Of a stretch of DNA of 64,000 nucleotides, positions 38,172-48,396 are shown piece by piece. The notes beneath the pieces were generated by a model. The model saw only the letters and a list, made by a program, of their open reading frames with translations. It did not search any database and was not told the origin of the DNA. Numbering within the stretch: the first letter of the stretch is position 1; each line of letters opens with the position of its first letter. Origin of the DNA: Apostichopus japonicus (taxonomy: Eukaryota > Echinodermata > Holothuroidea > Aspidochirotida > Stichopodidae); contig NC_092562.1 in NCBI RefSeq assembly GCF_037975245.1, forward strand, positions 12,406,001 to 12,470,000, read 5' to 3'. A program made the translations under genes and the position numbers.

Positions 38172-41100
38172 ATGGCTGCGAAGCACGACAAGTTACTAAT
38201 CTTACTTACCGTTCTGGTTTTCATTTTCTCTTTGGTGGCTTTCTTCGGGGTCGGTATCTTTATAGCATCAACGGACGAAAATGGTGAGTTGAATTGAATT
38301 GGCAAAAAATATACGGTAGTGTACTTGGAAAAATATGTTATCTATGCACCAGTTTTTATAGGGCTTATTAACCTAGTCGAATTTAGGCACAAAATTAGAT
38401 TTGATATATTGCAGATTAAAACACACCAGCTATCAATCTAGAGTGGATTTCTGTAACACTTTTAATGTTTTAGGAATGACACTTTAGGCAGATGAAGGTC
38501 ATCAACTGAAGCGACTGGACTATAAAATCTAATACGCCGACCGTAATGTCAATTCCATAACAAACAAATCAATGAGACAACAAATATTTGTTTATGGCTT
38601 CAAATAACGGTTTACTGTACATTAGTAAAATGTGAAGAAGATGTCGTGTTGAATGTCAAACAAGGGTGTTATCTTGTTTATATGAAGTTAAAAGAACATA
38701 TTTAGGTCGAGGTATTAGAATTTATGAAACATTGGATTAACATTAAGGCCTGCACCGATGAGCTGAAGTCATCATCTCTGAAGTCTTACTGGAGCTATCC
38801 AGAGTTGAAGCATATTTTAATGGCGAGTATCTTGAAAAGCTTAATAGGCTATACCAAAATAACTATGGCAACCAAACGTTTCTTTGTTCTTGGGCTAGGA
38901 TATATCAAGACTAAAATTAGGCTGTCAAAAATCATCCCATTTTAAAGAATCCTAAATCTCAGAACTGCTCCTTGAAAGCTCATAGCAGAATACAAACACT
39001 GCACAATCTCAAATATGTTATTTCCATAAACTTATATATATATGGACTTCCTTATTCGTTATAGAAATATAATATGACGTAAGAGGCAAAGCGTAGTCCG
39101 GTCATGAAATATAAATGGGATACGTATAGGCCTACACTCTACAAAACTCGAGACCGATAAATAAAAGAAAAAAATATGAACACAATGGCTCATTGCTTTT
39201 TTGATACGAGCCAATTAAAGAGAATATGTAGCATAACAAATAGACACAATTGCTCACCCATAATAACCAGTTACACATGCCCCTGACCAGTTCATTTGCA
39301 TAATAACAGTAAAATAATCATTTATACTACTACAATATGTGAAACGTGCACGTCCCAATGACATTCGGTGCTGCAATTTAAACATTTGATTAATTTAAAT
39401 GCCTTATGTTTGTCTATCAAGTTTTACGTTGCCATCTGAGGATCTGACCTATAGTTGTCTACGTGTTATATTAAGTAGTCCAGCCACTTTCATTGATGAG
39501 CCCCAGATGTGCGTTTCTAAAAATTGGAAAGTGGTACAGAAATACAACCTAGACTGAAAATCAGTGCTTAGTTAGCGGTCTAAAGCACACCAATATCTAT
39601 TTTGTGCCTCGAGTCATGCTTTAATCCCTGCATTATCTAGTTTGTAGATAAAAAACCATACTATATATAGTTATACTCCGGCTCCCTATCCCCGTTGCCT
39701 TTCCGTTACTCATCCGTCACATGACCCCCACCCCCACCCCGACACCTATAGTGTTTATATGACTCTGTATGAACGACAGAAGCACAACATTTTTTATGAT
39801 TTTAAGGTATTGTTTTGTTTTTCTAGGCGGCCTTGCTAACATTTTGGACAAATACGTAACCAAATTGTCGCCACCTGTTTGGTCATACGCCATTTGGTTC
39901 GTCATCGGTCTGTGGCAGACGATATGGGTAATTTACGTGTTCACAACGATGTGCCGGCACACCGAGATGGGACCGATGTATCGCAATCCACCGGTTATCA
40001 GTAAACTCTTCATGTGGTCGATGCTGGTGGCCTTGGTCATTAATTGTGTGGCGTTTCTGTTCCTGATCAACGACTGGCTGCTTCTATTCGTTATCTTCAT
40101 GTTGGGTCTCTGGTTCACGTTATCTTTGGCACTGGTATACCTTCATGTTAGACTCGATGAATACTGGGTACTATTGGGACTCAAGTACAGGTGAGTTGTC
40201 ACGGTACATTACATTATTTATAGTTTGTTACATTTTCTTCTTTCATATCGGCCTTCCACGAATAGGTGTCGAAGCGCACGGATTTATTTAAACAAGGAGA
40301 AGGTATAACAATTGTGGACATGGGGTATATGAGGTACATTGACACAGGCAATGGAGGTGAGTGTAAGTTAACATGATAGGATACATGCTTGCTACACTGA
40401 CTATGGCCAATGGCGCTTGTATTTGTCCAAGATAATTCCTTTACTCTGTGCATCAAGTTCTAAACCCACACAGATATCCCTTTCGTCACATAATCTTAAA
40501 ATCGATCGTTTTGATTCAGACTCCAATCAACGAGTTTCATGACACTATAGAGATGTGATAAGTTGCCACTCAGTTGCCACTCAGTTGCCACTCAGTTGCC
40601 ACTGTAGACACCTGTGGTATACATGGTGCTGGTTTACAAACTGCCAGATATCCTGGAATCCATGTATAAAGTGCACACGGTTGCGCATGAACAAATCACA
40701 TCACTCATGAGTGTTCAAGGTGATGTGAGAAGGGGCTATTCCACATCAGTGAAGATGCATTAAAAGATTTACCCCAGTCCCGTTGCCATGAATTCCATCG
40801 TGACTATTGGCGTGAGCCTATAAACTGGATAAATACGTATATTTTTACATGTTTTTTCCCACTTTCACAGGAACGAACTAACGATCCTAGTCATTGGCAT
40901 ACACAATGGCGTCTCAATTGCTACTACTTGGGTAGCACTTACATGTATTTCTACTATAGCATCTCTCGGTGTCTCCGTCGCCGGTTTATCGCCAACTCTT
41001 TCGGAGTGTCTTGTATTTACATTATTTCTGATTCTAATGACGGCGTATTTTATTCTCGACCTCACCATTTGGGACCGTTACTTGAGGTTTACCTTTACTG

Positions 41101-41649
41101 TTTATCCGATTGTCTCCTGGATTCTGCTTACCACCGTCGTTGAACGTTGGGAACCTTGGAGCGGTGTTAATCTCTTTACTACATTAGGGTTAATCGTATC
41201 TTTGGCGATGTTCATCGTCAAGATTGTCATGGTGATCATTAGGAGAGACAAAAATTGGGGTCTCTTCGTTGATAGGAACGACGTCGATATTGCATAGTGG
41301 TTTCATAGTGGTAAAGTTATAGTATTCCTGACTGTAATGGAACCAAAGAAGATAAGAAAATAAAACAATAATAATATAAAAGACTTTGGTTTGTATATGA
41401 TGTCTACGTTCGCACAGTGTTAGATGAAATTAGTTCACTAGAACCATGGCAACCAAAAGCAAACAAAAATGTGGTTGTTGCTATTACTGCTTGCATGTCT
41501 TCATGTTTGGATAGGCTGCTTCTAGCAAAATGAACAAGTTACTAAACAGCATCATTTTTTTTTATTAATATTTTGCTTACGCTGCTATATATTTGTCATT
41601 CGAACACATATGTAGCCAATCTATAGTTAAATTGCAAGTATTGTTTTAC

Positions 41650-41695
<46 letters not shown>

Positions 41696-42170
41696 AAGCA
41701 CATCTTTTACTAATTCAACAATCATCTCTTGCATTTTCACTAACAGGGAGGAATTAATCAGCCTTATAATACTCGTCCAAAATGGCGTCGCATTTTATGC
41801 CAGCGTCACCGCTATCTTCTCAACAGCCGCCATATGTTCGGGAGGTGTATATGTCGGTGGCCTGTCACTAACCTCGAGCTCTTGTCTGGCTGTAGCAATC
41901 TTCTTCATCCTTTTAGTTGCCTATTTCGTGCTAGAGGTCACACTTTGGGACCGCTACCTTCGTTTTACATTTTCCGTCTATCCAGCGATTATATGGACCC
42001 TCCTTGTTACAGTCATCGATAAGTGGGAACCGTGGAATGCAAGCAACGGACTCACTCTAGTTTTACTTATCATCTCTGCGGTGATGTTCCTCATTAAGTT
42101 AATTGTTGTTATTGTCAGACAGAAGAAGGATTGGTCATTGTACGTTGAAGGAAGATTCGTAAGAATATGA
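38172..42170 (+). CDS. Polytopic membrane protein with alternative terminal exons; possibly TspO/Trp-rich-like
   Basis: Exon 1 is 38172-38283 and exon 2 is 39827-40190; either 40871-41297 or 41747-42170 then completes the frame, giving 300 or 299 aa. Exon 1 encodes MAAKHDK followed by a hydrophobic helix. Exon 2 encodes three more helices, including LSPPVWSYAIWFVIGLWQ and IWVIYVF. The last exon adds about four, with a conserved WDRYLRFTF loop, a W-E-P-W motif and a basic tail. About eight membrane spans are predicted by eye. The DKY..LSPP.W.Y.IW..I..WQ..W.IY pattern recalls extended TspO/tryptophan-rich proteins of invertebrates. That assignment is tentative, and I do not claim a function. 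Confidence 0.72.
40562..40603. repeat. 11-bp tandem repeat, four copies
   Basis: GTTGCCACTCA repeated four times in the intron before exon 3a. Confidence 0.9.
40871..41297 (+). CDS. Alternative terminal exon 3a of the membrane-protein gene
   Basis: It is entered after a TTTCCCACTTTCACAG acceptor in phase 2 (AG from exon 2 plus G gives Arg) and runs open for 141 codons to TAG. It encodes about four hydrophobic helices, with YFILDLTIWDRYLRFTF and RWEPWSGVN. AATAAA at 41359-41364, 60 bp after the stop, could polyadenylate an isoform ending here. Confidence 0.75.
41359..41364 (+). promoter_or_regulatory. Polyadenylation signal after exon 3a
   Basis: AATAAA about 62 bp beyond the exon 3a stop codon and before exon 3b, as expected if transcripts can terminate between the two alternative terminal exons. 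Confidence 0.45.
41651..41693. repeat. (TA)n microsatellite
   Basis: About 40 bp of alternating TA in the intron between exons 3a and 3b. Confidence 0.95.
41747..42170 (+). CDS. Alternative terminal exon 3b, a tandem duplicate of exon 3a
   Basis: It is entered after GCATTTTCACTAACAG in the same phase 2 and runs open for 140 codons to TGA. It is homologous to exon 3a across its length, with YFVLEVTLWDRYLRFTF and KWEPWNASN at equivalent positions and nearly equal length (424 against 427 bp). The first ~60 residues have diverged more than the rest. Splicing exon 2 directly to 3b would make the second isoform; skipping of 3a is inferred, not seen. Confidence 0.72.
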
Positions 42171-43446
42171 CATGATTTTACGCCGCCATTTTGCGTTGTT
42201 AATTTTGGGGATTCAGATATTACTGTAGACTGCAATCCTATCTGAATAGACGTGCAGTACAGGGATTGAAGACCAACAGTTCTATTTTCATAACAAGGAC
42301 ATTGAAATTACTAATATACAATCAAGAATACCTCGAAAGAAAAACCACAATATACATAGTAACATACAAACACAATGCGTATTGTTTATAGCCGACCCTG
42401 CACGCATGATAAAGTAATGTTACTCGTGTATGCATGCTAAAACAACTAGGCTTTATATGTATGTCATGATCATCATTCACTCACATCAGTTTGCAGTTTG
42501 TTGTATGAATAAGTTGGAAACAGATCAATATGATGGTTGTCTGGTATGTACAAAATGCAAGTGACATTCGATATGTTTACTTTTTTTTAGTCGATATATT
42601 TGAGGAGCACAATTTTTAATATAGCAAGTCAATAGTAGGTAAAGAGTACTCGGGCGCCTTTGTATTTATTACGGCACGTTTGTCTGTATAGGCCTTTATG
42701 TATATATGCCTTAGTTTTGTTTTAATCATAGTAGAAATGTTTTGAGGTAAATTGGGGTTATTGTGCTAAAAATGCTATAGTAAATGGAGGATTACTGTAA
42801 GAGAAAAATGTTCACCATAAACGCATTTAAGACTTTAATTGGTACTGGCAAATTTTACTCATTTTTCAAATGCAATTCTCTAACAAAATCCCCCCAAAAC
42901 AACTTACACACTTTTAGAGACCTGCTATAGCGTACTTCAAGTTGAGCTTTCTTTCGGTTGCCATGGTAAACTAATACAATGTACAAACATGTACAAATTG
43001 ATCGGCGCCATTATAGGTATTTATTATAACAAGTGGTTGTAACTTAGAGAAGGCTTGGAACTCTTTCATTTACAGAGTGATGTCATAGCGCGATATGAAT
43101 ATGCATGAATATTTTCCGTAATTTCCAAAGTCGATCTCCTCTCGGCATACATCTTGCATGAGAATATTGATATCTGATACCATGTATTTAACTGTTTTTA
43201 TCTTTTAACTCATCTTTTAATTTCATGTAAATTTTTAGCATATTGTGCTATAGGTAAAAAACACGTTAATAATTTGTATACAGTTTGGTTTTAGAAGCAT
43301 ATAGAGTCATATGTAATACGTGTTTTTTTTATGCGTTAGTGGTCACAACCCTATTGAAGGCTAAAACGTTTGTATTTTGATGGTTCTGTGTTTTTAAGGT
43401 GAAATGTATTGCCTCTTTTCCCCTAAATATGATATATTGTATGGTC

Positions 43447-43793
43447 CAAGGGCGTAGGAACCGGGGGGGGGGCTGGGGGCGCCAGCCCCCCCAGTGAAAA
43501 ATGTGGAGGGGCGGAAGTATCATTCCGCCCCCCGGTTCGCAAGTCAGAGAACCCCTTTTTCATTTCCAAATGAAAAAAAAAAATCATTTGGAGCACCAAA
43601 TTGCATCTAAGGCCAGGTGAAAATACAAAATTAAGTTTACAAAATGGAGTGGGTGTTGAAGTGTGCTATATTTCACCAAATTGCATCTGAGGCCACCTGG
43701 AAATGCAAAAAATTCCAAAGACCCCTCCCCCAGGCTGGCCATCAGTCTTCAGCCCCCCCCCCCCCCACTCAAAAGTACCTTCCTACGCCACTG
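43447..43793. mobile_element. hAT-like MITE, 347 bp, copy 1
   Basis: The ends are CAAGGGCGTAGGAACC and TTCCTACGCCACTG, an imperfect inverted repeat. The flanks GTATGGTC and ATATGGTA agree at 6 of 8 bases, a decayed 8-bp target-site duplication. Inside are a C/G-rich subterminal region and TTGCATCTAAGGCCAGGTGA. The copy at 62093-62458 is the same family in the opposite orientation. It has no coding capacity. Confidence 0.8.
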
Positions 43794-45155
43794 ATATGGT
43801 AACTCATGTTACGATTATCGTGCATTCTATATTGCCACTTTCAAATCATTTTGCTTTCATTAAGACATATTTTGCTTTATTATATAGAAACTCCTCAAGG
43901 TCTGGGTATATACAGTAAGTTCGGAATTAGGTCTTTTCCATGGGAAAAGAAAGGAAAAAGACGTTTGAAAAGTTTTAACAATTTTTAGCAAACAATGGTA
44001 AAAGTGGCCCAAAAGTACTAAACTGTGATGATCTTGGTTTCTTGCGCAGTTTAAATGATAAATTTCTAAGTTCTATGCAAGTTATAAATTTTTGTTGGAA
44101 ACAAAAGTTCCGTTATGGTGAAGTCACCACTACACGTTCTAAATTTTAAGGTCTTACTTATTTTAATGTTTCTTTCATTAAAAATGTCCAACTTGAAGAG
44201 AAGTGGGGTGGGTGGGGGGGGGGGTGCATCTCGGAATACTTATGTGGCTTAACATTGTTTGCTGGCTGTGTGCCTTCACTTCTAGCCGTGGATGGTCACG
44301 TGTCTAAGTACGTAGGAAAACTAAGATTAAAGGAGAATCAATCCAAAACAACATCATTAAATTTTGTTACAAGAACGCTCATGTTATCCCTTTAACCAAA
44401 GAATAACATTCTGTTTAGGAGACATATTTCCGATTGTTTAGGAGACATATTTCCGATTAATATCCATTGGTATTGTAAACATATGACTTAAGCAAGTCCA
44501 AAAATGTCATCATATAATTTACAAATGTTGATTTTAATTTTTTTGCTAAGAATTTGTAAAGATCAAATTTTGTATATTATTTATGTTATAATGTTTGCTT
44601 ATATTTTACTGGGTCCTCAGGAATTGACTGGGTGTATATATATGGCAAATCATAATCTTGATATAACTTTTAATTATCTATCTTGATAGTTTTGAACATG
44701 TAATGTGTATTTTAGTCCTAATTAAAGACCTAAATTAAAGTTTCAATAATGCTTCAGAATGTACCATTTGGCATCTCAACGCTTAATGTTTTACTGGTAC
44801 CACATCCCGTAAGTTGTAAAACTCCCTGACCCTCCTCTGGTCCTTCCGTAAAAATACATTCCCCTCTACCTAAATCTGTCGGGGAAATTTAGAATCCCCG
44901 CCCTCACCCCCCCCCCCCTCCCCCAACACACCTTTCAAATCCTGTATACCCCACTGATCTGTAACTCGTCAGTACATTACACCAGTTTATGAGTATGCGA
45001 CCATATATACGCCTATACACCTATTCCCTTGACTAGATTTATCCACAATCACGTGACATGTCCTTGCCCGAGCGCAATTCAATTTCCTAACGTAACTCCA
45101 ATGCGTCAAAGTTGTAAAGTTATACTGTAACCATAAAAAAAAACATGCTACTCAC

Positions 45156-45252
45156 TATACAAACGCCACAGCTCCTCGCCTAGTATTCTCTTCCATGCTA
45201 CAAAGAAAGTATACGCCGCCTGTGTTGAATATTTCAAGCTGGCTACGCCCAT
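45156..45252 (-). CDS. Weak candidate first exon of an unknown gene
   Basis: On the minus strand an ATG opens 32 codons (MGVASLKYSTQAAYTFF, then VAWKRILGEELWRLY) up to a consensus-like donor TATA|GTGAGT. A TATATA box (45290-45295) and a TGACGTCA motif (45252-45259) precede it. No partner exon was found downstream and no family is recognised, so this may be chance. Confidence 0.22.
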
Positions 45253-45984
45253 GACGTCACCCTTGATGACACCCTTAATTGGCTACACCTATATATGTCT
45301 TATCGTCCGCCTTATTAGTTTTCTTGGATCTCAATATTTTCGTCAATTTTGTACCAAATAGTCACCAGTGGCACGGAGAGTTAATTTACCATCAAGTGAT
45401 TATAATATTAATAAATAACATAACTTATTTCTCACTTAATTTGGACTTTTTGGAGACACGCATAAATACATGTTATGTGAGAGAAAATGTACATTTTGTC
45501 CAGTGTTTTTCTCCATCTTGACTTAACTTTTTATCAATTTTATCATTTTGATAAACGTGAACTGAACACAATACATATACTTGCCGTACGGAAAGGATTG
45601 TATACACATCACTGAATATCGACACACAATATGGATAGCTTGCGCTGAAAGAAAATACTGCTAAGAAAACAAAACCTGAATAAAAACAAACGTGTAACAG
45701 GCAGCAATCAATACACCGATGAGATTAGGCTGATGACTGGAATAATTCATTATACGTAGCCACAGGATGTCCTCCTTTAGTCCTTACTCGATCTTTGTCA
45801 ATAGAATTTATTTCAAATGTTGGAATTGACATTTGAACTGAGATTTGACATTTTGCACCAAAATACGTGCAATTTTCCAACAATGACGTACAATTGATTG
45901 TACGATCAATGAATGAACAGAGGGCAAAATGTTTGAGAGGGTAAGTACAGATTTAACCCTCTAAGAGACGCATTGGAATACATA

Positions 45985-46248
45985 CAAGGGCGGCGGAAGC
46001 ACTTTTAATCTGGGGGGCACCGACATCAAAGGGCACTGCAGAAATTCGATTGGACTGATGCAGCCTTATATTTAGTACCCTTTTTAACTCTTATTGTATT
46101 ATCTTATTTGCGTATACACATCACTCCATCAAGCCCCCCCCCCCCCCTTCAAGGAAAATATGCATACAGCACTGCAATATCCAATGAACAAATTGGGAAA
46201 CACGTGCACGTGCCCCCTGTGCCCCCCCCCCCGGTTCCGCCGCCCTTT
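45985..46248. mobile_element. hAT-like MITE, 264 bp, perfect 8-bp target duplication
   Basis: The ends are CAAGGGCGGCGGAA and TTCCGCCGCCCTTT, flanked on both sides by the identical octamer AATACATA (45977-45984 and 46249-46256). The element is non-coding, with C-rich subterminal runs. The perfect duplication indicates a fairly recent insertion. The ends are related to, but distinct from, those of the 43447/62093 family. Confidence 0.85.
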
Positions 46249-47421
46249 AATACATATATAGGTCATATCGTAAGGGACTATAATCTTATTCGTGCAGACG
46301 CCGGAAAGCTATATGCTGCTTTATGAAGTTTTTATTTTAATGATTTTTGAGGAAAATATTCATTAAAAGCATAACTGTAATATCTGTAAAAAGACCAACA
46401 CGATGGCCGGGTCTAGTATAAGAATTAACTCCTGTAAGTGATAACCTTATCAACTTATCATCCAAATACAAAGACATTAAACCGTAAAATAATATGTGAA
46501 AATATCAATTTCTATGATAAAAACGGACCTTAATTATTCAACAGTTCAAGCTATTTGTGTATAGAGTTTGTCCGGAGAGCATATATATGTCACCGATCCC
46601 CAGTTTATTTGAAGTCTTCATTATTCTTATAGGTATATTATGAGAAAGCAATTTCCTTTATCCCATTGACCACGGGCCTCGGACTGTAGCCTCACTGACC
46701 CCCAACCCCTCCCCTCTCGTCTGCAGGCCAACACACAAATAATATCATATTCTATATATGTGAGCACCGATGAGCTAGAAAATGACATTTTCTCTAATTG
46801 TTTAAAATCGTCAAGTGTAGGTAGACTTTACTGCAAGTTCATTAAAAAAAAAACGATTGCGTTTGATAACCTAAGAGGGGACTATGTATGTGAGGGTTGG
46901 GGGTTGGGTTGGCCCCTGGCGCTAATGTTTAGTAGTCCGGGCGAGGAGGTCTAAAGGGAGGGGTCCCCCTCTCCTGTGATAAAGTTTGTTAAGAATGGAT
47001 TGTGCTACGATTCATGAGAGTTGGTGCTCTATTTTGCCACTTTTGAAACAATGTAAGTAGTACCGGAAGTGTTATATAATTAGGTAGGCTACTGTGCACT
47101 TGGATTTTGTTTGAAATTTTCTGTCTGCCAGTGGGGCCGGTGGGGGTGGCTCTTTTGTTGTCTGGAAATACACGTACATGGTGGTGTCCCTAATTGTATA
47201 TGGTGAGACTGTCTTGCTCAGTTGCTCTTTCGGAAACTGTAGCCTGTGCGTGAATTTAAGGTTGAGGGAAGTTAATTACCTCCCCCAATCCCCTCCGGTC
47301 ATACCAAACTTTACCACCACCTTCAGTTAGAGGAAAAGCAAATTGTTACCAGCACATTTCCGGTCAGTAGTGTCATGAACAGATGTGCATCTTGAATCTC
47401 TAAACGTTTGTCTGTACTTAC

Positions 47422-47569
47422 GGGGGGGGGGGGGGGATAGAAGGGGTGTGTATGCTCATCCATGATCCCCGCCCGATTATACAGCTCCACGTACTCGTAC
47501 TGGGCTCTCTTCATTCCCATTCCAGTACTTTGCCAATACCCGACGTATTCCTCAATTTGTTTTGAAATA
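47422..47569 (-). CDS. Orphan exon candidate, unknown protein
   Basis: On the minus strand an acceptor TTCTCTTCCTTCAG opens a frame through KQIEEYVGYWQSTGMGMKRA and QYEYVELYNRAGIMDEHTHP to a strong donor GTAAGTACAG at 47421. Composition and codon choice look protein-like. The exon ends in a run of 14 C bases that would encode a short poly-Pro. No family was recognised and no neighbouring exon was located, so it may be a gene relic or a lone exon. Confidence 0.28.
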
Positions 47570-47867
47570 CTGAAGGAAGAGAAACAACTCAAATTGTCTT
47601 GTGGAGGATTGAAAGGAGGATGGTTGGGAAGGAACTTGCAGTTATGTGAAAGGTAACCTAGCTCAGTGTACCGTACGTATTAAGGGAAATGACATATGAG
47701 CATGCATTGAGGAAACGGCATGGGAATAGGGGGACTGGATGGGAACTTGACATTCAAGGTTCTGTTTATTATTGTATGTTCTTTCGATACATACATTTTA
47801 CCTCCCCCTCCCCCACAACCTCCCTTTTGCTTCAGGAACCATGGAATACCAACTTATTTTGGCAAGG

Positions 47868-48118
47868 CGGAGTGTATAGCCTAGTGGTTAACGCCGGCGT
47901 CTCCCAGTCATGAGATCCCCGGTTCGATTCCCCGCCGACAGCAATGTGTGTCGTCTGGCAAGGGTGTTGTTCAATAACAACTTCCTGACATGGACGTTAA
48001 ATGGATGTGTGCCGAGAGATTGGCTTCGGTCAGCTTGCGAGTCTACAAGCCTCCATGGCTTCTTTCGCGAGTTCCTGCTTGCGGGAAGATCACATATACA
48101 TACATACATATTTGACAG
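47868..48118 (+). mobile_element. tRNA-derived SINE (family B), copy 1
   Basis: A tRNA-like head (about 47868-47942) has an A box TAGCCTAGTGG and a B box GGTTCGATTCC. The body contains GCTTGCGAGTCTACAAGCC and CGCGAGTTCCTGCTTGCGG, and the tail is CATACATACATA. A diverged minus-strand copy is at 50145-50393. This copy ends about 280 bp before the TECR start codon. Confidence 0.85.
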
Positions 48119-48167
48119 TGTACGGGGTAATTGTACTACGTCACCCTAGTATCAACCACTGCGTTGA

Positions 48168-48181
48168 CGATTACGTAATCG
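48168..48181. promoter_or_regulatory. 14-bp palindrome CGATTACGTAATCG upstream of TECR
   Basis: A perfect palindrome centred on TTACGTAA, the core recognised by PAR-bZIP/NFIL3/C/EBP-type factors, about 215 bp before the TECR start codon. Function is inferred from the consensus. Confidence 0.35.
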
Positions 48182-48396
48182 TTTACTGTACAAGTGTACA
48201 GCACTACAGAATACACCGTACAGAGCCATCATCCGGTAATATCCAGGCAAGCTTTATAACCGTTCCCACATGCGACGTGCATTGTGCATTGACTGTATTC
48301 ATAAGCCCGGAGTACTTACGGGAACACGAAGCGCGTTACCACCTCCACCTTTTTAAAATTATTCACGTAACCAGTAACTAGGTTACATCGATCACA

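Larger units (their letters stand above)
42171..48396. other. Intergenic region between the membrane-protein gene and TECR
   Basis: It contains two hAT-like MITEs, one tRNA-derived SINE and many poly-C/poly-G runs. Two weak minus-strand exon candidates (45156-45252 and 47422-47569) are listed separately. No homology-supported gene was found. Confidence 0.5.
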
